Source: Galeruca laticollis
Lineage: Eukaryota; Arthropoda; Insecta; Coleoptera; Chrysomelidae
Direction: 5' to 3'
DNA: 64,000 bases
Assembly: GCA_963921935.1 (NCBI GenBank)
Contig: OY998179.1
Span: 51,504,222-51,568,221, forward strand
In this document: positions 24,033-34,620 of the stretch, piece after piece
Position numbering within the stretch: position 1 is the stretch's first letter
How the letters are laid out: each line of letters opens with the position of its first letter
The notes under the pieces: generated by a model
What the model was told of the DNA's origin: nothing
The model's input: the letters and a program-made list of their open reading frames with translations, nothing else
Databases searched by the model: none
Made by a program: the position numbers and the translations under genes

Positions 24033-24835
24033 CTGGTGCGTAAATACTTTGAAAATCACGCCTCGATGGTCCGTGCCCTTCCGTTGATCGATATGTACTG
24101 ACGGTCCGAAATGTAGGTAGGTGTAACTGTAGCGGTGTGTACAAAGTATGAGCAACCGGCAGATCAATACTCTTTCGGTTTCAATCTCAAGATGTGATAG
24201 TATCGTTTATAGCTAGTCAGTACACGGCTTAACGAATATCTCGGTTTGTAGGGACTGTAGTTATTATGGCGCGTCAATACCACACCAGAATTATACTAAC
24301 AGTTGAAGTGATCGTTTACTCTTCTAACAGTTTGAACAATCGTTCTCGTTTCCGTCAATACCAGAAACCAACGGCCGTTGTAGTGAATGATGTATAAAGT
24401 CGAATCAATACTCCGACTTAGTACAACACTCGGCGGTGGATAGTGTAAAGCGTTTAAGGTTAAAGTCATTACCTTCGACCTACGCTTCGCACTGGAGGCG
24501 GCTGAACTTGTAGGAGCTGGAGTCCGTGAACCAAGTCGCTCTATCGTCTGTCGGTTTGCATTTTTATACACATCGTAGAGGTGGTGGTGGAAGTCTCCTT
24601 CCCTTCTACGGTCGATTCTTCGTGCGCATCTTGGCGTGGGGGACTTGCTGTTCTGGTGGTGTACCTCGTCATCGCGGTGTTAACTGGTTTCTTGAATCGA
24701 GTTTTATAGTAATTAAATTTATATCATTACAAGTTGGCTATGCATGTCTTACTGCAATATTCTTGATGTTATCTGTCAAAATTGTAAACTAACGTAACAA
24801 ATACAACTAATAATTGCTAGCTATATTTTCCAAAA

Positions 24836-25370
24836 ATGGATTATAGGGCTTCTGAAAAAGTAGAAATATTTTCTGTGTATGTCAAAAATAACAATAATAA
24901 ACGTGCTACAAGACGAGAATAACTACAGTTGTATCCAAATCGACGATGTCCTATTCTAAACACATTTGTAAATATTAACCATCACGTCAATGTCTATCAT
25001 AACTTGTTGCGAAAGAAACGTATTGACATAGTAAATGAAAAAGAACAGTTGAATATACTGTTACACTTAGAAGGTAAAATAATACTTTTATTCAATTAAA
25101 ATATTAAATTATCTAAAAATATATTCTTATAATGAGACACTTCAAAACATCGATTATTTTTATTTTATAGAATGCACAAACTAGTATAAAAAATGCGTCC
25201 GAAGAATTACAGACAAGTTAGTATAAAGTTTAAAAAAACTAAAAGATAATAACTATCGTCCTTACAAAATTTTAGCAGTACAGGAACTATGTGAAGAACA
25301 TAAGCGAAAACGATTGGAATTCTGTCAACGAATGATAAGAAATTTAGACGACAACGGAAATTATTTTAAT
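24836..25370 (+). pseudogene. N-terminal half of a DD41D mariner transposase, with intron (truncated)
   Basis: ATG at 24836 opens MDYRASEKVEIFSVYVKNNN. Then come ATRRE, a stop, and LYPNRRCPILNTFVNINHHV, the DUF4817-type pattern. A donor gtaaaat at 25074 and an acceptor ttttatag at 25170 bracket a probable intron of 97 bp. The second part reads NNYRPYKILAVQELCEEHKR then KRLEFCQRMI, the linker just before the first catalytic D. It is cut off at about 25370, where the piggyBac-associated hairpin begins. It is probably the own transposase of the surrounding CAGGGTTATTGG mariner. Confidence 0.65.
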
Positions 25371-25380
25371 CCTTATAATA

Positions 25381-25579
25381 CCAAGCGGGGTGCAAATGCA
25401 CCCCACATGTTTTTTTTTGTATATATCTAAGCCAATTATATTCTGTTTTATTTCCTCTTTTCAGTAGCTGCATTTTTTTAGGTTCCAAACGTAACATACC
25501 TAAAATCTTACATGGATTTCTTCCATCTCAGTAATTATTTAGGTTTTTAGAGTGTGGGGTGCATTTGCACCCCGCTTGG
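25381..25579. repeat. Short inverted-repeat unit with nested hairpins, probably a piggyBac end
   Basis: CCAAGCGGGGTGCAAATGCA followed by CCCC at 25381 is mirrored by GGGGTGCATTTGCACCCC and GCTTGG ending at 25579. Each arm is itself palindromic (GGGGTGCAAATGCACCCC), so the unit can form hairpins at two scales. It lies 240 bp upstream of the piggyBac start codon and interrupts a mariner gene. It may be the left end of that piggyBac element or a separate 199-bp MITE. No TTAA target duplication is visible. Confidence 0.6.
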
Positions 25580-25821
25580 CATTTTACGTATACCAATATT
25601 TCTATGTTATTATGAGCTAACGGCAGGGTAAAATCCTTACATGTTGTACTGTTCGTATCCCCACTTCTATTATTCGGCGCGGCGCTTGCATTGCTACGCC
25701 GCCGGCCGCCTACTGGTACAGGAGTAATAGTTATTACTATTTAGTGTCGTTTATGCAAGCGTCTGTGTAAGATAAACGAGTCGATTTATAGTGCGCCACG
25801 TGGTTGTTTATTCGGTCGAAA

Positions 25822-26973
25822 ATGAGTAATTTCCGAATTCGAAATGAAAAAGCTCTAACGGAGGAGGAAATGTTAATGCTGTTGCAAAATGATGATCCAG
25901 AATATAAGGAATTATTGCAGGAAGATGATGCAAGCGACATCGAAAGTGAGGACCATATATCCGACCAAGAAGAATTCGATGAAGAAATCTATGCTTCTTC
26001 TGATGAAGAGAACACTAACTTAGAGGTACCTGTAGCTGATATTCCTGTTTATACAGCTAAAGATGGTACCCAGTGCTATAAAATGCCAATAAATAATAAA
26101 GTTCGACGTTCGCAGGCAAACAAGATTGTGCATGTTCCAGGACTTACACCTACCAGTGCAGAAATAGGTACGATCAAAGAATCGTTTATGCTGTTTTTTT
26201 CAGACGATATATTCAACATTATTGTCGCTGAAACCAACCGGAAAGCTGAGTTTTATTTTGATAATTATAATGAAACTCATCCAGAGAGTACAAAGAAATA
26301 TGTGCCAACTAACAGAAGAGAAATCGAGGCCTATATAGGTCTACTTATTACATTAGGAGCATTGCAAGCTAGTAACGAACCCATTGAAATGCTTTTTACT
26401 AGTGACCCTGAATATTGTCGGCCTATAATAACAGCAACTTTGTCTAGAAATCGATTCCATTTTCTGACCAAATTATTGAGATTCGATAATTTTGAGACCA
26501 GGGCTGAGTGAAAGTTAGAAGACAAGCTTGCACCAGTAAGGGAAGTATTTGATAAATCGTATCAAACTGTAAAAAAGCACTATATCCGAGTACGCACGTA
26601 TGCATTGACGAGCAACTCGTCCCATTTCGAGGAAACGCTCCATTTAGGGTCTATATGAAAAGCAAGCCAGCAAAGTATGGAATAAAGATATGGGCACTGG
26701 CAGATTGTGAATACAATTATACTTTGAATATGCAAGTGTATTTAGGTAATTTATTCATTTTCATTTATGCTATGTTATTTACCGATTTTTTTTGTTAGGC
26801 AAAGTAGGCAACAAGCCTGAAAAAGGACAAGGTGAACGGGTTGTTCTTGAACTTTCTGATTATCTAAGTCAAGGATATGGAATCACAACTGATAACTTAT
26901 TTACTAGTCTTCAGCTGTCTCAAAAATTGTTGGATAAGAAGCTTACATTATGTGAAACTCTGCGCAAAAATAA
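25822..26973 (+). pseudogene. piggyBac-like transposase (truncated, two exons)
   Basis: ATG at 25822 opens an acidic N-terminus (EEEMLMLLQNDDPEY, then DASDIESEDH), followed by the DDE_Tnp_1_7 domain: REIEAYIGLLITLGALQAS and LSRNRFHFLTKLLRFD. An in-frame TGA follows FETRAE at 26509. A frameshift near 26590 gives access to CIDEQLVPFRG, holding the first catalytic D. An intron (gtaattt at 26746 to ttgttag at 26798) leads to GITTDNLFTS with the second catalytic D. The gene is cut at LCETLRKNK (26973) by a LINE fragment, so the third D and the cysteine-rich tail are absent. Confidence 0.85.
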
Positions 26974-27693
26974 GTCGCTGGTCGTTCTTATAGAGGACAT
27001 GCACAGAAAAACTCAGCTTTTATAAAATAACGAAGGTCTGGCCGTTGTGGGCTCTTGCTCTATTGAGCGAATACATAAGAAGCGGAAATATAATCACTGG
27101 GATAAAGGAAAATCACAATAACTTTTATATCAATACACCGTGGTTTTGTGAAGAGGTAAAAAAGAAGTGTGAAGAGGCGAAAAAAGAATTGCAGCAATAA
27201 AGTACACAACAAGCCTACAATCGATACAAAAGAATACGTAAGGAAACGCTTGCTTTGGTAAGAAAAGTAGAAACAGAGCATTGGGAAAAATTCTCCAAGT
27301 TAATAGAATACGATTTCTTTGGTCTGCAAAAGAAATATGGAGAATGATTACAGGACAAAGAAGTGAAATAAGGAAACTAATCACAGTACAACCTATAAAA
27401 AAAGAACAATGGGTGGAACATTCGAAATCTTTGTACTTTGAATAAGAACATCAGAACGAACCACAAACACCAGGAATTAGAATAGACGGAGGAATAGACA
27501 TTGAACAATGAGAGGTGGAATCGGCAATAGCAAAACTTGAAAATCGGACGGAATCTGACAGTGGTAATATATACAATGACTTCTGAAATATGGCAGAAAT
27601 ATGATAGAAAAATTGGCAGAGATTATTAGGGAAATTGTAAAATAACACAATATACCACATGAATGGAGATTAAGTACGTTAATTATGATATTC
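26974..27693 (+). mobile_element. RTE-like LINE fragment, short copy
   Basis: About 720 bp matching 28681-29400 with few differences. Frames encode the linker and start of a reverse transcriptase region (CEEAKKELQQ, RIRKETLALVRKVETEHWEK, NIPHEWRLSTLIMIF), all broken by stops. It starts at exactly the same base as the longer copy (GTCGCTGGTCGTTC), directly after the truncated piggyBac exon. Confidence 0.7.
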
Positions 27694-27723
27694 AAGTGCA
27701 GTAAGCCATGCATAGCCAACTAC

Positions 27724-28044
27724 TTTTTTTAGCTAAATACTAAGTTAAATACTTCAGGAGTTTATTGTCCATCATTTTGGAAAGTATAGAAGCTAGACCT
27801 ATAAACGTATATATTTTTGTTATGACAGGAAAAGGGCGTATCCGAATATGTCATAATATACAGGGCATTTTCTTTAAAAAATATATTTTCATATTATACT
27901 CCGTAATTCAAAAACGTTATTGGTGTGCAAAATACATTTTAATTAAATTCATCTATACTCCTACAACTTTTATCTAAACTTTTTTATTGTAACTGTACGC
28001 ATAAGAGAAATGAAGGGGTGGTCAAATTGTAACCAATAACCCTG
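27724..28044. repeat. Right inverted repeat of the CAGGGTTATTGG mariner
   Basis: The reverse complement of 21116-21422 and 2875-3181 with scattered substitutions and small indels. It shares the inner TTTATTGTCC and GTCTAGCTT-type blocks and the outer tip. Immediately outside is TA and then the remainder of the EEADT intron. Confidence 0.75.
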
Positions 28045-28094
28045 TACATAATTTAATTATTCAGAATTGTACAAACTTGTTTATTTTGTCTTAG

Positions 28095-28204
28095 AAAATG
28101 ACGAAGAAGGCGATATTGACGACGATCATGCCATCGACTGGAGTAGTAGTGGAGAAGAAAATGAAAATATCGACGACAATGATGACATTAATAAAAAAGA
28201 TTGA
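28095..28204 (+). pseudogene. Acidic last exon of the 'EEADT' protein gene
   Basis: After the acceptor ttttgtcttag comes a 36-codon open segment, NDEEGDIDDDHAIDWSSSGE and onward to INKKD with a stop at 28204. It begins with two bases that complete the split codon left by the donor at 21086, giving ...TQPE-NDEE... . Acidic tails with WSS are usual at this place in the family. A poly(A)-type signal (AATAAA-like, ATAAAATAA) follows. This assignment rests on splice phase and family memory. Confidence 0.55.
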
Positions 28205-28680
28205 ATATTTTTTTTACTTGTAATCACACTTTTTTTATATTTCATTGTGATAAAATAACATTTTTATTCAAAGTAGCTATGAACGTAATAAAATTATTTT
28301 TTATTGGGTATCTTAAAAGATCGTAGTCGACTAAGCATTAGCGGTCGCACTTACAGCGGACTTTCAATGTATCTGGCAAGATGTAAAAATCATTCAAATT
28401 ATCCGGCTATTGAGGTAAACACTTTTTATAGGTCCCCAACTAATATGTATGAAATTTAGCTTTTATACTATAACGAAAGTATAATTATAATTTATTAAAA
28501 ACTAGGGGTGTCTGATAGGGGCTAGCAACGGTCATTAGTGTTCGAGATGACGAGATTTCTAGAGTTATCCTGATGAAAATATAATAAAAATTGTGCTTTA
28601 TACTTCAACAAATTTTAGATTCTATTTCATACACCTTTACTACTTGTTACCTGCCAAGTATCCACAACTCAAACTCTATA
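28205..28680. other. 3' flank of the EEADT gene
   Basis: AT-rich, with no gene. Near 28505 the sequence AGGGGTGTCTGATAGGGGCTAGCAACGGTCAT vaguely resembles the MLE-1 tip and could be an element end. Confidence 0.35.
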
Positions 28681-30080
28681 GTCGCTGGTCGTTCTTATAG
28701 AGGACATGCACAGAAAAATTCAGCTTTTATAAAATAACGAAGGTCTGGCCGTTGTGGGCTCTTGCTCTATTGAGCGAATACATAAGAAGCGGAAATATAA
28801 TCACTGGGATAAAGGAAAATAACAATAACTTTTATATCAATACACCGTGGTTTTGTGAAGAGGTAAATAAGAAGTGTGAAGAGGCGAAAAAAGAATTGCA
28901 GCAATAAAGTACACAACAAGCCTACAATCGATACAAAAGAATACGTAAGGAAACGCTTGCTTTGGTAAGAAAAGTAGAAACAGAGCATTGGGAAAAATTC
29001 TCCAAGTAAATGGAATACGATTTCTTTGGTCTGCAAAAGAAATATGGAGAATGATTACAGGACAAAGAAGTGAAATAAGGGAACTAATCACAGTACAACC
29101 TATAAAAAAAGAAGAATGGGTGGAACATTCGAAATCTTTGTACTTTGAATAAGAACATCAGAACGAACCACAAACACCAGGAATTTGAATAGACGGAGAA
29201 ATAGACATTGAACAATGAGAGGTGGATCGGCAATAGCAAAACTTGAAAATCGGACGGAATCTGACAATGGTAATATATACAATGACTTCTGAAATATGGT
29301 AGAAATATGATAAAAAAATTGGCAGAGATTATTAGGAAAATCGTAAAATAACACAATATACCACAAGAATGGAGATTAAGTACGTTAATTATGATATTCA
29401 ATAAAAAGATGGATGGGGTATTAATATCACCAAAAAAAGACGATCTTCAAATAACACTCCATGAATTTAACATCACGGCCAATTAATTTAATATGATAAT
29501 ATCACCAGACAAGGCGAAATGTATGGTTGTGTCACACGAACCAATACGTTGCAAATTAGAGGTGGACGGGAATATCATCGAACAGATGAGGGAGTTCAAG
29601 AACCTTGGCGGTAGAATATCTAGCCATGGATCAATAGAGGATTAGGTCGAAGAACAGATAATAAAGGCAAACATAACATCGGGGTGTCTGAATGTAATAT
29701 GGAGAAAGAGATATATCAGAAAATATATGAAAAGGAGAATCTACAAAACGGTTATAAGAGGAATGATAAGTTATGTCGCAGAGATGATTCTGAGGAGGGT
29801 AGAAGGAAAAATTCTCAAGGACAGGGTGATAAGCACTGACGTACGAACAAATTGTGAAGTTGATAACATTAACGAGTGGATCAAATGAAGAAAACGAAAC
29901 TGGGACGACCATATTAGCAGGATGGAGGAGAGTCGAGTAGTGAGAGAAGCTAGGGACCAATCCCCGTGGGGGCATAGAAGTAAAGGCCGTCTTAGGAAGA
30001 GATGAAATAACGGTTTACCATGATCTTGAGATTTAAACATGCAGAATGCTGCTTGCTTACTTTTTGAGAGAAGAAGAAGC
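28681..30080 (+). pseudogene. RTE-like LINE ORF2 fragment with deleted RT core
   Basis: A 5'-truncated ORF2. The first part repeats 26974-27693 (pre-RT and RT start). At about 29400 it jumps directly to the post-RT region: ISPDKAKCMVVSHEPIRCKL, then FKNLGGRISSHGSIED, RRIYKTVIRGMISYVAE, VDNINEWI and a tail with DHISRMEESRVVREARD. The reverse transcriptase palm with its YADD motif is missing, so an internal deletion has joined the two sides. Many stops are present. Very similar LINEs are widespread in beetle genomes. Confidence 0.75.
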
Positions 30081-31057
30081 ATAAAAGAAAATCTTGACTT
30101 TAAAATTTGTAGAATATGGCAAGTAATTTCAATGGAATAAAATAATGACCATTATGGAGCCTTACACAAACCTCAAAATTAAAAGAAAGGAAGGAACAGA
30201 AATACCTCAACAATTTACTGATTAAAACATAAATTATTATTAATTTCTACTCATGTCTTAATTATTATAATACCGTGTTCGATAGTGTGATTTCAAATAA
30301 CAAATCATAAATAATTGAGAATATTGATAATCACTCAAGATTATTCGTTCTTTTGTCAAACTTTTTATTTTATATTGTTGTGTAAATATATAATTAATGT
30401 GTGGCGTTGAACCTTTAGAACCAAGCTACACATATTTATGTTTTTAGCAACTAAACAAATTCATATTAATATATCAATTAAATGCATCAACCTTTGAACT
30501 ACTGATAAATTATTATAACTGAATGAAGAATACATACCGTTCATATTGTGAAACATACAAATAACAGATAAAATCGCCGAAAATTGATAAACAAGAACGT
30601 GCAGCAGTGAGATGAAAGTCACGAATGACTCCAATTATATACTATAAAATTATCTAGCTCCGTATATGTTTCTAATAACATTACTTTAGTATTAATGATG
30701 TTTTCGTTATATATAGTTATCGTCAACAGTGATTAATTTTATGTATACTGTGCTAGTCAAAAGTAAACCCTCCCTTGTATCTTTTGAACGGTTATACCTA
30801 CTTACACTAGTGATATTTGGAGTATGAAAATGAACTGTTGGAATCTTCTTTACTTGTGGTAACAGATAACGACATAGTATAGATCAGGTTATAGAGTCAT
30901 TATGGCCAATACTTTTAAATATGACCTTATGGCAAGTAACAATACATACTTAATCATATTAATTTTGTTGTTGAGGTTTGAACTGGATTTCATCGAGAGA
31001 TTAAATTAATACTAAAATTGAATACACATTGGATTGATCAAGTTTCAAAATATTATC
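30081..31057. other. Non-coding AT-rich stretch
   Basis: No gene seen. A mariner-type end-like sequence (AGTCAAAAGTAAACCCTCCC) occurs near 30755, and a related AGTTACTCAAAAGTAAATTC in the same orientation occurs near 31633. Confidence 0.45.
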
Positions 31058-31330
31058 TTATAGTAATTGCTCAAAATATACTCCATTCACTTCCGCATAG
31101 TACTGCATCTAATAGTGACCTCTTGTCTTACTTGGCATTCTTCAATAATTCGTTGTTTTAAAAGGTCGATATTCTTGAAAGCCTTGGTTTTAAGATACTC
31201 CTACAGATTCTATATCGAAAGTATTTTCAGTTTCTCATCTTAAACTCACGTTTTATTGATTACTTCAACCTAATTTTCATTCCCGTAACATTTACCATTT
31301 TTATAGACGCAGTTTTACAATACAGTTTAT
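31058..31330 (-). pseudogene. C-terminal relic of another mariner transposase
   Basis: The minus strand reads YLKTKAFKNIDLLKQRIIEE and then CQVRQEV. In a shifted frame it reads YYAEVNGVYFEQLL with a stop at 31058. This is the usual end of DD41D-type transposases (a basic helix, then G-x-x-F-E-x-LL). No catalytic motifs remain upstream, so the copy is internally deleted. Confidence 0.5.
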
Positions 31331-31869
31331 CAAATTTGCTTCGAAATACGGATTCAATTTCATATTGTTTTCCCAGTAAAAATCCATTATTTTCGTCAGG
31401 AAGATATAGCAGGTTCTAGGTTGGTCATTTTTTTTCGTGCTTCGTGAATTTAATTATATTTATGACAATAGTTGACTTTAAGGAATTTGGCTACTTATTG
31501 TTTTTTGGGCATTGAAAAAACTTGTAATAGCATACATGAATGATAACGTTTGATATGTTTTGAAACTTTCTTGTGTTAATTGATTTTTGAGTCTCCCGTT
31601 CCATTTAAACTTTTAAAATATATAGTATACCAGGTTACTCAAAAGTAAATTCAAATAATTACTTGTAATATATTTGAAATATCTAGTATACTGGGACGCA
31701 TATTTATTGTACATTCGGAATTCATGGGGTCTACGATCTGAAGGTATTGTAAGTTGTATTTGTGAGAGGCACTTCTTTGGATAAATCACATACAGAACCA
31801 TAGTCTACAATCATTGTACTTGTACTTTAGGTGAGAAACATAATAATATCATGGTGAAGATGATGGGTA

Positions 31870-34620
31870 TTTTTAAACCCTTCTAGTGGTGGTTTTTGAA
31901 CCATCCGTTTACCATTTAATGGTGTTTTCTTTGAGAGTTTCGGTGATGTAATTCCTTTCTGAGTCTCTCCTCTTATTTAGCATCGTAGTGAAATTCTTTT
32001 CGATACTCATTTTCTTGCTCATTTCGTCACTGGGAAGATTCGCTGATGAGATGTATTTTGTTAGAGAGGACCAAGCCCCCTGATTTTTAATACTCTCATT
32101 GCCTGTACCTTCCTTAGATATTCTAAGAATTGCCTCTTGGGCAGATCTTTCTATCATCAGATGTAGAGGTGTGAGATCTGTAATGATCTCAAGTGCCCTA
32201 GTTGGACATGTTCTCATAGCTCCAATGATGCACACACAGGCAAGTCATTGAACTTTGCCGAGGGTCTTCCTCGCACTGTACTGACTTGCTTTTTTATGCC
32301 AAACTATTGCCCCATTCGTAATTGCTGGTCTCACAATCATGGCGTACATCCATCGCAGTATTTTTGGGTTACAGCCCCACCTCTGACCAGCTAGAATTCT
32401 GCACGCCATCAAAGCTCTCATTGCTTTACTAGCAGTTATTTCAACATGCTCATTCCACAGAAGCTTACTGTCTAGGGTTATCCCTAGATATTTACCTTCT
32501 GATTTCCATTCTATGATTTCCCCGTTTAAGGGGCTGGAAGTGTTCTTTTCCGGGTAAATGAAATTACTATGGTCTTGTTTGGGTTAATGTTTAGCACCAC
32601 TGACAAGTACCATTGCTCAATGATTCTGAGGCCCTTTTGTGATAAATCACACAAGGTGCTCTCGAACTTGCCTCTGACTATTAGAACTATGTCATCAGCA
32701 TAGCCCATACGTTCGAAGCCAAGCTGCGTTAGCCTGTAAAGCAACTCATTTACTACGAGGCTCCATAGAAGGAGATATATCACTCCTCCTTAAGGTGTCC
32801 CCGAGTGGCTTTAACCAGCTACCCTCGTCGTCAATAACTCATGCATCCATTTTACAATGGTTTCATTTACTCCTCGCCTTTTAAGTGCTTCTTTGATAGA
32901 CACATGAGGCTCCAGACATATCCAGTAATGCGCACATTTTTTGTTGTTCAGAGTTCTCTGGATGACTTCGTTCAGCTGGTTTATGAAGTGGTATATTCTC
33001 CAGGTTTTCTATTCTCATGTAGTTATCCACTATTTTCTTCATAGTTTTCAGTAGGAATGATGTTAGGCAGATGGGTCTAAAAGATCAGGGATCAGTCCCA
33101 TGTTTTCCCTATTTTTGGTATGAAGGTTACCCTTGCCCTTCTCCATTTTCTAGGCAATAGATCCACAGCTAAACTGCTTCTTGTAACTTTCAGCAGGTGA
33201 GGAAGAATCTCCTCTATCTCTTGGTGCAGGAGTGCTGGAAATACTCCATCCACTCCTGGTGATTTATATGGTTGAAAGGTACTTATTGCCAATTCCAACC
33301 GTTGTCTGGTGAATATGTCCTTAGCAATGTCACAATCTTCCTTGCAGGATTTTTTGGTGCAATTCATTGCTATTTCAGTGCTTGTTGCTGGTGCACTACC
33401 TGGAAAGTGGGTTCTAAGAATCGATCATTCCTCTTAAACTTCAGTGTATGATCCGCCTGGCTTCTTCAGCGACATTGTGGGGTTAGTCCTCCCCCCATTT
33501 GTCATGATCTTTTGTAGTGGAAGTGTGTGAACGGAAGTGATCTTTTCATAAAAGGATTGAAAATTAAACCTTTTGGTTTTCCTGATCTCTTAATTGTACT
33601 GAGTAAGTTTCTCAGTGTACCCTTGCCAATTACCGTCACGTTTGGCTCTATTAAAAAGCCTCTTTTCTGAGGTTTGACAGGTTCTCATTCCACCAAGGAG
33701 CATCCTTCTCTGAAACTTTTGATAGTGGGCAACTGCAGGTATGAAAAGCTTCAATTATCACCTCACTGATCTGTTGTACTCTTTGTTCCAGGTCGTAGTG
33801 CGGGTGATTTACCCCATTCACTTCGACGTGTTCCAATTTGTCCTTCAGATTGGTCTTGTAAAGAGACCAATCAGTATTTCTAGGATTTCGGATTGTAGGG
33901 ATCGAGGTAGTATCTCCCCTTGTTCTAAATTGGATGATCCTATGGTCGGAAAGTGATGGCTCGCTCATCACCCTCCAATCTTTTACATTTTTCCTAGCAG
34001 CAACATTGAAAACTGTTACGTCTAGGACCTCTTCTCTTGCTCTCCTGACAAAAGTGGGGATTGTCTCCACGTTTAAGGTCTCAAGGTTATTTGCTAAGAG
34101 ATATTCTAATAAACACTCACCTTTTGCGTTGTTGTTAGTGCTTCCCCACAGGGTATTGTATGAGAGCTGGCATCAGAACCAATTATAATTGGCAGCCGTC
34201 TGCTATTTCAGTGTCTCACTAGCTCTTGTACCTTTTCTGGCGGTGTCATCGGCCCGTCTCCAGCGAAGTAGGCAGAGGCAATGACGATGTCTCGGTCGAT
34301 ACCCCAATGTTGAGGTGAAACATGATTGGAACAAGGTTCCGTGACACGTATTCTGAAACACAAACATATTTCATGTTATTTCTTATTATAACACAGACAC
34401 GCGGAGATACTTGCCACTGATCATGAATCAATTTAAAATCCTTGCATGCCAAACCTTTGATTTGGCTTTCTTTGTTGATCTATGGTTCTTGGATCAGTAC
34501 AATATCCAGTTTTAGTCTAGCGAACAACCTTACAATCACGGCTGAAGCTCTCTTCGCGTGATGCAGGTTAATCTGAGCTGTATTCGTGAAGGTGAATTAT
34601 TATGGATAAGTGAGGCCAAG
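31870..34620 (-). pseudogene. R1/LOA/Jockey-type LINE ORF2 (broken)
   Basis: Minus-strand pieces in the correct order: an apurinic-type endonuclease start (INLHHAKRASAVIVRLFARL, then KLDIVLIQEP), the ASAYFAGD-like segment in a shifted frame, and endonuclease end (IPTFVRRAREEVLDVTVFNV, SLSDHRIIQF). Then come RT blocks YKSPGVDGVFPALL and LLPRKWRRARVTFIPK, the YADDIVL active site (GYADDIVLIV), and a RNase H-like or C-terminal region with CIIGAMRTCPTRALEIITDL. Stops and frameshifts separate these. The RT active site itself looks intact. Confidence 0.85.

Larger units (their letters stand above)
18242..24599. repeat. Direct long duplication, copy B
   Basis: The partner of 1-6354. It begins in the middle of MLE-1, so the true left limit of the duplication lies further left in both copies, beyond the window for copy A. 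Right of 24599 it continues into CTTCCCTTCTACGG, which has no match after copy A. Confidence 0.97.
21116..28044. mobile_element. Mariner with 300-bp inverted repeats, expanded by nested insertions
   Basis: The left arm 21116-21422 starts CAGGGTTATTGG after TA (21114-21115). The right arm 27724-28044 ends CCAATAACCCTG before TA (28045-28046). The arms are inverted, imperfect and over 300 bp long. Inside lie MLE-2 (21550-23985), a DD41D transposase N-terminus (24836-25370) that may be its own gene, a piggyBac-like relic and a LINE fragment. The whole sits within the intron of the EEADT gene. It is therefore a three-level nest. Confidence 0.65.

Noticed and set aside
30755..31650. Mariner with terminal inverted repeats TCAAAAGTAAA
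   Set aside because: The two matching sequences are in the same orientation, so they are not inverted repeats.
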